In this document: one piece after another, positions 1-7,404 of the stretch
How positions within the stretch are numbered: position 1 is the first letter of the stretch
Layout of the letters: every line of letters starts with the position of its first letter
Assembly: GCF_002902905.1 (NCBI RefSeq)
Contig: NZ_CP026124.1
Span: forward strand, 3,720,001 to 3,784,000
From: Achromobacter sp. AONIH1
Lineage (GTDB): Bacteria > Pseudomonadota > Gammaproteobacteria > Burkholderiales > Burkholderiaceae_B
DNA length: 64,000 bases
Reading direction: 5' to 3'
Program-made: the position numbers and the translations under genes
Notes under the pieces: generated by a model
What the model saw: only the letters and a program-made list of their open reading frames with translations
Told to the model about the DNA's origin: nothing
The model's database searches: none

Positions 1-952
1 GCTTGGCCGTCAGCTTCTTGAACAGCGTTTCGGTCTGGGCGTCGAAGAACTTGTACTGCGGCTTGTCGGTCTGGTAGACGGCCAGGGTCAGCACGCGGCG
101 TTTGCGCGAGTAGGCGGCCGCGTCCAGGTCGACTTCCTGCGGTGCGTAGATTTCTTCCTCGACATCGGGCCTGGCCGGGTCGATGACAACCAGCGCCAGC
201 TTGTCGCGGCCTCGGTTGGACTGGGCGTAGAGCTTCTTGTCGTCGAAGGTGAAGAAGGCCGGATGGACGCTGGTGCGGTAGTCGGTGGTGATCAGCGGCC
301 GGAATTCGGCGGCCTCGTCGTCGCGGTAGAGCAGGGTGGTGTTCAGGCCGTCGCTGGCGACGGCGGCGCGCAGCTTGCCGGCATGGTCGGTCTGCCAGCC
401 GACGATGTTGCCGGGATTGCGCGCCACCAGCTCGGCGGCGCCGCTGCGCACGTTGACGCGGTACACGTCGAAGACCTGCGGATCGCGCTGGTTGTGCGTG
501 ACCAGCACGTGGTCCGGATCGTCCTCCAGGTCGTCGATGATGCTGGCGCGCACGTTGTCGTAGGGCGTCAGGTCGGTGACCTTGCCGGTCCTGGCGTCCA
601 CCGCCAGGACGTGGAAGTTCTCGTCGCCGCCGAAGTCCTTCTGGTAGAGCACCACGTCGGGGCCTTTCCAGAAGAAATTGCTGATGTCGCGCGCGGTTTC
701 GCTGGTGAGCTTGCGCGGTTCGCCCACGAGCGCGCTGCCGTCAAGCGGCTGCACGAAGATGTTCATGCGCGCCGGGCTGCCGTCCGTGCTGGCCGGCTGC
801 ATGAAGCCCAGCGTCTTGCCGTCTTCGGACAGGCGGAAGTAGCCGCGCTCGGGGTTGCGGAAGAAGTCCTTCAGCGGATAGCGCGGCGGCTGCGCGGCGC
901 TGGCGCCCAGCGAGGCGCCCAGGATGCTGGCGGCGAAAAGGGTGTGTTTCAT
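1..952 (-). CDS. S9 family peptidase, N-terminal part (gene runs off the left edge)
   Basis: The visible 317 codons start at the ATG complementary to 950-952 and run off the window before any stop. The protein opens MKHTLFAASILGASLGASAA, a Sec-type signal peptide, so it is probably periplasmic. What follows (PPRYPLKDFFRNPERGYFRL, then repeated short blades such as LGFMQPASTDG and VLYQKDFGGDENFHVLAVD) looks like the N-terminal beta-propeller that precedes the alpha/beta-hydrolase catalytic domain in prolyl-oligopeptidase (S9) enzymes. The Ser-Asp-His catalytic domain would lie outside the window, so activity cannot be judged here. The family assignment rests on the propeller alone. Confidence 0.75.
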   Translation of the reverse strand, partial: MKHTLFAASILGASLGASAAQPPRYPLKDFFRNPERGYFRLSEDGKTLGFMQPASTDGSPARMNIFVQPLDGSALVGEPRKLTSETARDISNFFWKGPDVVLYQKDFGGDENFHVLAVDARTGKVTDLTPYDNVRASIIDDLEDDPDHVLVTHNQRDPQVFDVYRVNVRSGAAELVARNPGNIVGWQTDHAGKLRAAVASDGLNTTLLYRDDEAAEFRPLITTDYRTSVHPAFFTFDDKKLYAQSNRGRDKLALVVIDPARPDVEEEIYAPQEVDLDAAAYSRKRRVLTLAVYQTDKPQYKFFDAQTETLFKKLTAK

Positions 953-1194
953 GAACGAAATCAAGATGGGATCTCCATGGATTTCCGTGCCCGCGCGGCC
1001 GGCGGCCCTGGCAAGCGGGGCGCGGCCGCGAGGTAGGGGGCGCGCATAGCGCCGGCGGCGCGTTCGATCATGCCATAGGCGCGGCGGGGGTGTCGAACCG
1101 CCCGGCGGCGCGCGCCGGACGCGGGGCGGAGACAGGCTGTTTCTGCGCCGGGCCGGTTTGCGTGATAATCGCGCCTATCAATCTGGAGAGACTT

Positions 1195-1638
1195 ATGTAC
1201 AGGAATCTGGTCGCCTGCGCGCTGGCGCTCGGCCTTGCCGGCTGCTCGGTGGGCATCTCGGGCGACGGTTCGTCGCCCCACACCGAATTCAAGGCGGCGG
1301 TGAACTACAAGGACGCCTACGACGCGGCCATCCGGCAGGCCAATGCCTGCCTGCGCAGCACCGACAACGCCTACCGCGTGGTGCCCAGCCTGGACGAGGC
1401 CTCGCGCTCGGGCGAGGTCCGCGTGCTGGCGCCCTTCGCCGATACCGAGATGACGCGCGTGAACGTCAAGGCCGCCGGCGACAAGAGCACCGATGTTCGC
1501 ATCGTGGTCTGGGGCAAGGGCACCTGGGACGTGGAGGCGCTGCGCGCCATGAAGGACGCCGTGTCCTACAACCTGGTGTCCTGCAGTTCCTTCATGCCGC
1601 GCGATCCGCAGCCGCAGACGCCCGCGCCGAAGAAATAG
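1195..1638 (+). CDS. small outer-membrane-type lipoprotein, unknown function
   Basis: 147 residues. The start at 1195 is chosen because GGAGAG lies 5 bp upstream and because it places a lipoprotein signal at the N-terminus: MYRNLVACALALGLAGCSVG, with lipobox LAGC and the lipidated Cys at residue 17. The mature part has a conserved-looking central region (AYDAAIRQANACLRSTDNAYR), a second pair of Cys (ACL and SCSS) that may form a disulfide, and a Pro/Lys-rich tail. No enzymatic motif is visible. It is transcribed away from the S9 peptidase, with 242 bp between the two starts. I do not recognise a function; lipoproteins of this size and shape are common in Bordetella and Achromobacter. Confidence 0.8.
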   Translation: MYRNLVACALALGLAGCSVGISGDGSSPHTEFKAAVNYKDAYDAAIRQANACLRSTDNAYRVVPSLDEASRSGEVRVLAPFADTEMTRVNVKAAGDKSTDVRIVVWGKGTWDVEALRAMKDAVSYNLVSCSSFMPRDPQPQTPAPKK

Positions 1639-1653
1639 TCGGGCGGGGCCGGT

Positions 1654-2070
1654 TCAGTCGCCGCCGGGCCGGCGGCGGATGATCTTGAAGGTCGCCGTGG
1701 CCCGCGCCACCAGTTCGCCGTTCTTGTCGCGCACGTCGCCTTCGCAGAAGGCGATCGACGCGCCACGGCGCAGGCAGCGCGCCTCGATCACCAGGTCGCC
1801 CGTGCCGGGCGACAGGAAAGTGGTGTTCATGTCGATGGTGGCCATGCCCACGGCGGCGTCGGCAGAGCCGCGCGCGGCGGCGCTGAGCGTGAAGTCCAGC
1901 ACGCTCATCAGCGTGCCGCCGTGCACGTCGCCGCGACTGTTGGTCAGGTCGCGGCGCCAGGGCAGCGAGGTGCGGGCATAGGCCGGCGCGATCTGCTCGG
2001 GGACCAGCCCGATGTAGTCCATGAAGGGAATGGTCAGGCCGAAATAGTCTTGCGGGGCGGTTGCGGTCAT
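1654..2070 (-). CDS. PaaI-family hotdog-fold thioesterase
   Basis: 138 residues, the usual length for a single-hotdog acyl-CoA thioesterase. The segment [20 protein letters not shown] (about residues 46-65) carries the HGG signature at the start of the hot-dog helix, and [37 protein letters not shown] matches the following strands. The likely role is hydrolysis of a small or aromatic acyl-CoA in the cytoplasm; the substrate cannot be read from sequence. It is divergent from dinB, and the 113 bp between the two starts include an AT-rich stretch around 2112-2126 that probably holds one or both promoters. Confidence 0.85.
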   Translation of the reverse strand: MTATAPQDYFGLTIPFMDYIGLVPEQIAPAYARTSLPWRRDLTNSRGDVHGGTLMSVLDFTLSAAARGSADAAVGMATIDMNTTFLSPGTGDLVIEARCLRRGASIAFCEGDVRDKNGELVARATATFKIIRRRPGGD

Positions 2071-2183
2071 GGGCCGGTACGGGGAGAGGAAAGCAGGCGG
2101 GATTCGCGGTCATAATATATTTTTTTGCGGCGCCCGCGCGCGCCATGCTTCGCCCGTTCTCATTTCGCGTTCGATCACCGACC

Positions 2184-3266
2184 ATGCCCGAGCCTTTGCG
2201 CAAGATCGTACATATCGACATGGACGCGTTCTACGCTTCCGTGGAACAGCGCGACAACCCCGCGCTGCGCGGCCTGCCCGTGGTCGTGGCCTGGACCGGA
2301 CCGCGCTCGGTGGTCTGCGCGGCCTCGTACGAGGCGCGGCGTTTCGGCGTGCATTCGGCCATGTCGGCGGTGCGCGCGCAGCGGCTCTGTCCGCAGGCGG
2401 TCTACGTGCCGCCCGATTTCAACCGCTACCGCGAAGTCTCGCGCCAGGTGCGCCAGATCTACGCGCGCCATACCGACCTGATCGAGCCGCTGTCGCTGGA
2501 CGAGGCCTACCTGGACGTGACCGTCAACAAGGGCGGGCTGCCGTCCGCCACCGAGGTCGCGCAGGTCATCCGCCACCAGATCCGCCAGGAAACCGGGCTG
2601 ACCGCCTCGGCCGGCGTGGCGCCCAACAAGTTCCTTGCCAAGATCGCCTCCGACTGGAACAAGCCCGACGGCCTGTTCGTCATCCGGCCCTCGAAGGTGC
2701 TGGAGTTCCTGGCGCCGCTGCCGGTGCGCAAGGTGCCGGGCGTGGGCAAGGTGACGCAGGCGCGGCTGGAGCAGCTGGGCATCCAGACCGTGGGCGACCT
2801 GGCCACGCACGAGGTGCAGGAGCTGGAGCATTATTTCGGCCGCTATGGCCGCCGGCTCTACGAACTGGCGCGCGGCATCGACGAGCGCGAGGTCGACGCC
2901 GACCAGCAGGTGCAGCAGGTGTCGGCGGAAACCACGTTCTCGGAAGACGTGCGCCTGGAGGCGCTGGGCGAGGCCATCGACCGCATGGCGGGCAAGGTCT
3001 GGGACCAGGCGCTGAAGAAGGGCGCGCTGGGGCGCACCGTGGTGCTCAAGCTCAAGACCGACCGCTTCCGCATCCTGACGCGCAGCCTGACCAGCGCCAA
3101 TCCGCCCTCATCGGCCGAGGAACTGGCGACCATCGCCAGGCTGTTGTGCGACCGGGTGGACCTGCCGCCACAGACGCTGTACCGGCTGGCCGGCGTCGGC
3201 ATGAGCAACTTCGCCGATCCCCAGGAACAGTCCCGCCAGCCCGACCTCTTCGGCGGCGCGTTCTAA
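2184..3266 (+). CDS. dinB: DNA polymerase IV (Y-family translesion polymerase)
   Basis: 360 residues. An upstream in-frame extension is possible, but the ATG at 2184 gives the canonical N-terminus MPEPLRKIVHIDMDAFYASV. Asp12 (IDMD) and the Asp-Glu pair in SLDEAYLDV are the metal-binding catalytic residues of Y-family polymerases. TGLTASAGVAPNKFLAKIASDWNKPDG is the conserved finger/palm segment, VPGVGKVTQARLEQLGIQTVGDLA is the helix-hairpin-helix thumb, and the little-finger domain follows (VSAETTFSEDV). The C-terminus QSRQPDLFGGAF contains a QxxLF-type beta-clamp-binding motif (QPDLF). The role is error-prone bypass of DNA lesions. I saw no clear LexA box (CTGT-N8-ACAG) just upstream. Confidence 0.95.
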   Translation: MPEPLRKIVHIDMDAFYASVEQRDNPALRGLPVVVAWTGPRSVVCAASYEARRFGVHSAMSAVRAQRLCPQAVYVPPDFNRYREVSRQVRQIYARHTDLIEPLSLDEAYLDVTVNKGGLPSATEVAQVIRHQIRQETGLTASAGVAPNKFLAKIASDWNKPDGLFVIRPSKVLEFLAPLPVRKVPGVGKVTQARLEQLGIQTVGDLATHEVQELEHYFGRYGRRLYELARGIDEREVDADQQVQQVSAETTFSEDVRLEALGEAIDRMAGKVWDQALKKGALGRTVVLKLKTDRFRILTRSLTSANPPSSAEELATIARLLCDRVDLPPQTLYRLAGVGMSNFADPQEQSRQPDLFGGAF

Positions 3267-3277
3267 AGCGCCACAAC

Positions 3278-3365
3278 CCAACCTGAGACGGTGCCCTCCA
3301 ACCTGGGGCAGTGCTTCCAACCTGAGACGGTGCCCCCAAGCTGAGACGGTGCCCCCCAATCGGGG
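3278..3365. repeat. degenerate ~20-bp tandem repeat downstream of dinB
   Basis: Four consecutive copies of a unit close to CCAACCTGAGACGGTGCCCC occupy 3278-3297, 3298-3316, 3317-3336 and 3337-3356, followed by a partial copy CCAATCGGGG. Copies 1 and 3 are nearly identical; copy 2 is diverged (CCAACCTGGGGCAGTGCTT); copy 4 has one change in the first half. There are no spacers, so this is a short tandem array and not CRISPR. It starts 12 bp after the dinB stop. Confidence 0.85.
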
Positions 3366-3368
3366 CCA

Positions 3369-3437
3369 CACGGAGCCGGCTTTGCCGGTCCGTAGTGGCG
3401 CCCCCCTGGGGGGGAAGCGCGTAGCGCTTCGGGGGGG
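3369..3437. terminator. composite hairpin region between dinB and the convergent yqeY-like gene
   Basis: Three nested or adjacent inverted repeats: GCCGGC-TTT-GCCGGT around 3375-3389, CCCCCC-T-GGGGGG at 3401-3413, and GAAGCGC-GTA-GCGCTTC at 3414-3430 followed by seven G (3431-3437) that could pair back to the C run at 3401-3406. It sits between the 3' ends of two convergent genes, so a bidirectional terminator is likely. The run of C/G stems around GCGTAGCGC looks like a dispersed intergenic element of Burkholderiales, which I infer from memory only. Confidence 0.6.
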
Positions 3438-3896
3438 TTACAACCTACTTTTGACTTGTTGCGACAGCGCCGTCATGTCGGCGCGGCCGGCCAGCGACTG
3501 CTTGAGCAGCGCCATGACCTTGCCCATCGCGGGCGCGCCGGTGACGCCCTGCGCGGCCACTTCGGCCAGCGCGGCGTCGATGGCGGCGGCCACTTCCTCG
3601 GGCGTGGCGGCCTGCGGCAGGAATTCCTGCAGCACGGCCAGCTCGGCCTTTTCCTGCTCGGCGGTCTCGGTGCGGCCGGCCTGCTCGAAGGCGGCGATGG
3701 ACTCGCGGCGCTGCTTGACCTGCTTTTCGATGATGGCGGTGATCTCGGCGTCGTTCAGGTCGCGGCGTTCGTCCACTTCCTTCTGCTTGACGGCGGCCAG
3801 CAGGAAACGCAGCGTGGTCAGGCGTTCGGATGCCTTGGCGCGCATGGCCTCCTTGACGGAATCGGAGAGGCGGGTCTTGAGCGTAGCGGTGCTCAT
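3438..3896 (-). CDS. GatB/YqeY domain protein
   Basis: 152 residues, matching the YqeY family size. The start at 3896 is chosen because AAGG precedes it and MSTATLKTRLSDSVKEAMRAK is the typical YqeY N-terminus. The all-helical pattern LRFLLAAVKQKEVDERR ... DAEITAIIEKQVKQRRESIAAFEQAGR ... EKAELAVLQEFLPQ ... MGKVMALLKQSLAGRADMTALSQQVK is diagnostic: it is the tRNA-binding tail domain of the GatB amidotransferase subunit as a stand-alone protein. The exact biochemical role of free YqeY proteins is not settled. In many Proteobacteria the gene sits next to rpsU; it does not here. Confidence 0.9.
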   Translation of the reverse strand: MSTATLKTRLSDSVKEAMRAKASERLTTLRFLLAAVKQKEVDERRDLNDAEITAIIEKQVKQRRESIAAFEQAGRTETAEQEKAELAVLQEFLPQAATPEEVAAAIDAALAEVAAQGVTGAPAMGKVMALLKQSLAGRADMTALSQQVKSRL

Positions 3897-4001
3897 GGAT
3901 GAACCTTTGTGGTGTGTTGCGACGAAACCGTGAGTGTAAACCGGGCCGGCGCCAGGACTGCGGCGGCAAAGGGTATGGCGCACGGCCTGGGTGCGGGCGT
4001 A

Positions 4002-4859
4002 TCAGCCGCGTATCGCGCCCTGGAACGCCGCCGACAGCGCGGCGAGCGCCTGCTGGGGCCGGCCGCCCCTGGCGCGCGTGTGCAGCAGCACCGGCAGGCG
4101 CGGCATCTCGGGCAGTCGCAGCCGAGGGCCGACGTCGACGGCGCCGAACGGCAGCATGCGGGGCGCCAGCGCGGCCACGCCCAGCCCGGCCATGACGGCC
4201 GCCGCCACTGCCGCCACGCCGCCGCCGACGAAGACCTCGCGCCACGGCACCGCCGACTCGTCCAGCCGCTTGGCGGCCAGCGCGCGCACGCCGCAGGGTT
4301 CGGCGAGCGTGGCCAGCGGCAGCGGCTCGTCCGCGCGGTGCTGCCAGTGCGGCGCCGCGAACCAGCCCAGCTGTTCCTCGGCCAGCACCGTGCCGTCGTC
4401 GCGGCCGGCGTGCAGGCGCGCGATCACGGTGTCCAGCTCCCGCCGGTCATAGCTTTGCAGCAGGTCGCCCGAGGAGCCGATGCGGATTTCGATCAGGAGT
4501 TCGGGATCCTGCGCGTTCATGCGCGCGATCAGCGCGGGCAGCTCCGGGCCGGCCACATGGTCGCTGATGCCGATGGTCAGGCGCTGCCGCGTTTCGACCG
4601 ACAGGGCGAGCGCGCGCTCATGCGCCGCCATGAGTTCCCGGGCGTGTTCGAGAAAACCGGCGCCGCGCGCCGACAGCTCCACATGGCGGGGCGTGCGCTC
4701 GACCAGCCGGAAACCGAGCCGGTCTTCGAGCCGCTTGAGCTTCAGGCTGACCGCGGCCTGCGTCATGCGCAGCGAATCCGCTGCCAGCGTGAAGCTGCCC
4801 AGCTCGGCGATGCGGATGAAGGCCTTGACGGTGTCCAGGTCCAGTGAGCGCTCATTCAT
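4002..4859 (-). CDS. LysR-family transcriptional regulator
   Basis: 285 residues. The N-terminal winged helix-turn-helix is clear: LDTVKAFIRIAELGSFTLAADSLRMTQAAVSLKLKRLEDRLGFRLVERTPRHVELSARG. The rest is the periplasmic-binding-like effector domain (GISDHVAGPELPALIARMNAQDPELLIEIRIGSSGDLLQ). It is divergent from the tautomerase gene at 4947, and the 87-bp AT-rich interval 4860-4946 is where it would bind. The likely role is control of itself and the tautomerase; the inducer is unknown. Confidence 0.92.
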   Translation of the reverse strand: MNERSLDLDTVKAFIRIAELGSFTLAADSLRMTQAAVSLKLKRLEDRLGFRLVERTPRHVELSARGAGFLEHARELMAAHERALALSVETRQRLTIGISDHVAGPELPALIARMNAQDPELLIEIRIGSSGDLLQSYDRRELDTVIARLHAGRDDGTVLAEEQLGWFAAPHWQHRADEPLPLATLAEPCGVRALAAKRLDESAVPWREVFVGGGVAAVAAAVMAGLGVAALAPRMLPFGAVDVGPRLRLPEMPRLPVLLHTRARGGRPQQALAALSAAFQGAIRG

Positions 4860-4946
4860 TTTGAGTCTTAATGACTGATATAAGTATGAATAAAGAAAAA
4901 GAATAACTAGTATGGATCGGGTCTACAACCCACCGAGGAATTCACC

Positions 4947-5336
4947 ATGCCACTCGTGCACATCGCCTTGCGCGCCGGAAAAACGGAAGCCTACCGGCAG
5001 GCCCTGTTCGACGGCGTTTACCGCGCGCTGCGGGAAACCTTCAACGTGCCGGAAGACGACCAGTTCATGACCATCACGGAGCACGAGGCGGCGAACTTCC
5101 GCTACGGCGCGACCTATATGAACATCGCGCGCAGCGACGATCTGGTGTTCATCCAGATCACCGCCAACAACACACGCGGCCTGGATCAGAAGAAGGCGCT
5201 GTTCCGGCGGATCACGGCATTGCTGGGCGAGAGCCCCGGCCTTCGGGGAGAGGACGTATTCGTGAACATCGTCGAGGTCGCCAAGGAGAACTGGTCCTTC
5301 GGCCATGGACTGGCCCAATACGCCGAATCCCCGTAA
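4947..5336 (+). CDS. tautomerase-superfamily protein
   Basis: 129 residues, starting MPLVHIALRAGKTEAYRQALFDGVYRALRETF with AGGA 7 bp upstream. Pro2, which becomes the N-terminal residue after Met removal, is the catalytic general base of the tautomerase superfamily, and the start fits the beta-alpha-beta fold. FNVPEDDQFMTITEH and DLVFIQITANNTRGLDQKKALFRRITALL are typical of the longer Tautomerase_2-like members that act on oxo acids or halogenated acrylates. The substrate is not deducible. The divergent LysR gene probably controls it. Confidence 0.85.
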   Translation: MPLVHIALRAGKTEAYRQALFDGVYRALRETFNVPEDDQFMTITEHEAANFRYGATYMNIARSDDLVFIQITANNTRGLDQKKALFRRITALLGESPGLRGEDVFVNIVEVAKENWSFGHGLAQYAESP

Positions 5337-5424
5337 GGCCCACGCGCGGCGCCGGTCCGCCCGCCCGCGGGATGGGCGGACGAGGCCCGGGCGGGCAGGG
5401 CGGCCATGGGTTTGCGGGAGGCTG

Positions 5425-5457
5425 TTTTAAAGATGTATTATTAATACATCTTTAAAA
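5425..5457. promoter_or_regulatory. NsrR operator: 33-bp perfect palindrome upstream of hmp
   Basis: Bases 5425-5440 are exactly reverse-complementary to 5442-5457 around a single central base (5441). The core 5430-5452 has the arms AAGATGTATTA and TAATACATCTT, which match the known NsrR consensus (AAGATGYATTT, one base, AAATRCATCTT) except at the innermost positions. It lies 31 bp before the hmp ATG, so bound NsrR would block the promoter. The nsrR gene itself is the next gene after hmp, which makes autoregulation likely if the two are cotranscribed. Confidence 0.93.
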
Positions 5458-5487
5458 GCGAGCCCTCTCGCGCCCCTGGAGTCCTGG

Positions 5488-6720
5488 ATGTCCCTTTCCC
5501 CCGCCCTGAGTCCGTCCGTCCGCGCTTTGGTCAAGGCCACCGCCCCGGTGTTGAAAACACACGGCGTCGCGCTGACCCGTCATTTCTACGCGCGCATGTT
5601 CGAGCACAACCCCGAGCTCAAGCACATCTTCAACCAGGGACACCAGGCCGGCGGCGAGCAACAGCAGGCGCTGGCCGGCGCGGTGGCCGCCTATGCCGAG
5701 CAGATCGATGATCCGTCGGTGCTGGCGCCGGTGGTGACGCGCATCGTGCACAAGCACGTCAGCCTGGGCGTGCGCCCCGAGCATTACCCCATCGTCGGCA
5801 AGCATCTGCTGGCGTCGATCCGCGAAGTGCTGGGCGAGGCCGCCACCGATGAACTCGTCGATGCCTGGGCCGCCGCCTACGGTCAGCTGGCGGACCTGCT
5901 GATCGCCGAAGAGGCGCGGCTGTATGCCGATTCCGCCGCCAAGCCCGGCGGCTGGACCGGCTGGCGCGCCTTCCGCGTCGCGCGGCGCGAGGCGGAAAGC
6001 AGCGAAATCACCTCGTTCTACCTGGAGCCGGCCGATGGTGGCCAGGTGCCGGGCTACCAGCCGGGCCAGTACGTGTCGGTGCGCCTTTACGTGCCCGAAC
6101 TGGGCCTGATGCAGCCGCGCCAGTACAGCCTGTCGGACGCGCCGGGGCAGGGACGGCTGCGCATCTCGGTCAAGCGCGAGCCGGGCGTGGCCGGCGCGCC
6201 GGCCGGCCGCGTGTCCAACGCCCTGCATGATCGCCTGCAGGTGGGCGGCGTGCTGGACGTGGCGCCGCCGCAGGGCGATTTCCAGCTGCGCGAGGCCGTC
6301 GGCGCGCCCGTGGTGTTGCTGAGCGGCGGCGTGGGCCTGACGCCCATGGTGTCCATGCTGAACCACCTGGTGCGGGCCGACGACGGGCGCCAGATCCGCT
6401 TCGTGCACGGCTGCCGCAACCGTGACGCGCACGCCATGCGCGACCACGTCAACACCATCGCCGCCGGCCGAGGCAATGTGCGCAAGGCGGTCTTCTATGA
6501 GGAAGTGGGCGGCGGGGACGAGCCGGGCCGCGACTACGACTACGCCGGCCGCGTCGACCTGCGCGCCATCCGCGACGCCGCCATCCTGCCGGGCGCGGAC
6601 TACTACCTGTGCGGCCCCGCGGGCTTCATGCGCGCCCAGCGCGAGGCGCTGCTGGCGCTGGGCGTGGGCGCCGACCGCATTCACGCCGAAGCCTTCGGCA
6701 GCGGCGGCGCGCCGGCCTGA
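5488..6720 (+). CDS. hmp: flavohemoprotein, nitric oxide dioxygenase
   Basis: 410 residues in the usual three modules. The globin domain (about 1-140) has the B10 Tyr in RHFYARMFEHNPELK (Tyr34) and the proximal heme His in RIVHKHVSLGV (His90). The FAD-binding domain (about 155-260) has RQYSLSDAPG. The NAD(P)-binding domain (about 270-400) has VLLSGGVGLTPMVSML and YYLCGPAGFM. The enzyme oxidises NO to nitrate with O2 and NAD(P)H and protects against nitrosative stress in the cytoplasm. The NsrR palindrome just upstream and the nsrR gene 61 bp downstream define a self-contained NO-responsive unit. Confidence 0.97.
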   Translation: MSLSPALSPSVRALVKATAPVLKTHGVALTRHFYARMFEHNPELKHIFNQGHQAGGEQQQALAGAVAAYAEQIDDPSVLAPVVTRIVHKHVSLGVRPEHYPIVGKHLLASIREVLGEAATDELVDAWAAAYGQLADLLIAEEARLYADSAAKPGGWTGWRAFRVARREAESSEITSFYLEPADGGQVPGYQPGQYVSVRLYVPELGLMQPRQYSLSDAPGQGRLRISVKREPGVAGAPAGRVSNALHDRLQVGGVLDVAPPQGDFQLREAVGAPVVLLSGGVGLTPMVSMLNHLVRADDGRQIRFVHGCRNRDAHAMRDHVNTIAAGRGNVRKAVFYEEVGGGDEPGRDYDYAGRVDLRAIRDAAILPGADYYLCGPAGFMRAQREALLALGVGADRIHAEAFGSGGAPA

Positions 6721-6781
6721 ACGCGGTGTATCCTGGCGGTCCGGCTTGCGCCGAGCCGCCGTCCTTTCTCTTCCAGCCGCC

Positions 6782-7219
6782 ATGCAACTGAACCGCTTCA
6801 CCGACTTCGGACTGCGGGTGCTCATGTACCTGACGCAGTGCCGCGACCGCCCGACGGCGGTGACCATCCCGGAGATCGCGGACCGTTTCGGCGCGTCCCG
6901 CAACCACCTGGTCAAGGTGGCGCACTTCATGGCGCAGCGCGGCTGGGTGGTCACCACGCGGGGCAAGGGGGGCGGGCTGTGCCTGGCGCATTCGCCTGCC
7001 GCCTACCGGCTGGGCGACCTGGTGCGCGAGCTGGAAGAGCAGGGGCCGCTGATCGATTGCCGCGAGCCGCCCTGCGCGCTGGATGGCGCCTGCCGGCTGT
7101 CCGGCGTGCTGGCCCAGGCCATGCAGGCCTTCTTCGACGGGCTCAACGCCCACACGCTGGCCGATCTGGTGCGCGACCCGACGGGCGCGGCCATCATCCG
7201 GCTGCATCGGGCGGCCTGA
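6782..7219 (+). CDS. nsrR: Rrf2-family NO-sensing repressor NsrR
   Basis: 145 residues. The N-terminus MQLNRFTDFGLRVLMYLTQC is the standard NsrR start, followed by the Rrf2 winged helix (IPEIADRFGASRNHLVKVAHFMAQRGWVVTTRGKGGGLCLA). Three conserved Cys at residues 93, 98 and 104 (IDCREPPCALDGACRLSG) match the spacing of the Fe-S cluster ligands in NsrR. NO destroys or modifies the cluster and releases the operator. It follows hmp by 61 bp on the same strand, so the two probably form an operon controlled by the palindrome at 5425-5457. The global targets elsewhere cannot be seen. Confidence 0.96.
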   Translation: MQLNRFTDFGLRVLMYLTQCRDRPTAVTIPEIADRFGASRNHLVKVAHFMAQRGWVVTTRGKGGGLCLAHSPAAYRLGDLVRELEEQGPLIDCREPPCALDGACRLSGVLAQAMQAFFDGLNAHTLADLVRDPTGAAIIRLHRAA

Positions 7220-7404
7220 GCCATCGCTGTCCTGGCCGGCCGTGCCGCTGCCGGCCAGCGCCTGCTGGCCGCGACGTTCCGCGCCCGGCTCGCGTTCACC
7301 CTGGGACATGATCTTTTGTTATGGGTCTGCCCGGTATTGGCATTTGCCGCCGGCGGGCCGGCGCTCCAGAATAGGCTGCAGTGTCAGTCTATTTGGATGA
7401 AGGT

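Noticed and set aside
3278..3365. CRISPR-like array
   Set aside because: Units of ~20 bp follow each other without spacers, vary among themselves, and no cas gene is near.
5356..5380. GC-rich TCCGCCC/GGGCGGA hairpin after the tautomerase gene as a terminator
   Set aside because: No T run, and short stems of this kind arise by chance in such GC-rich DNA.
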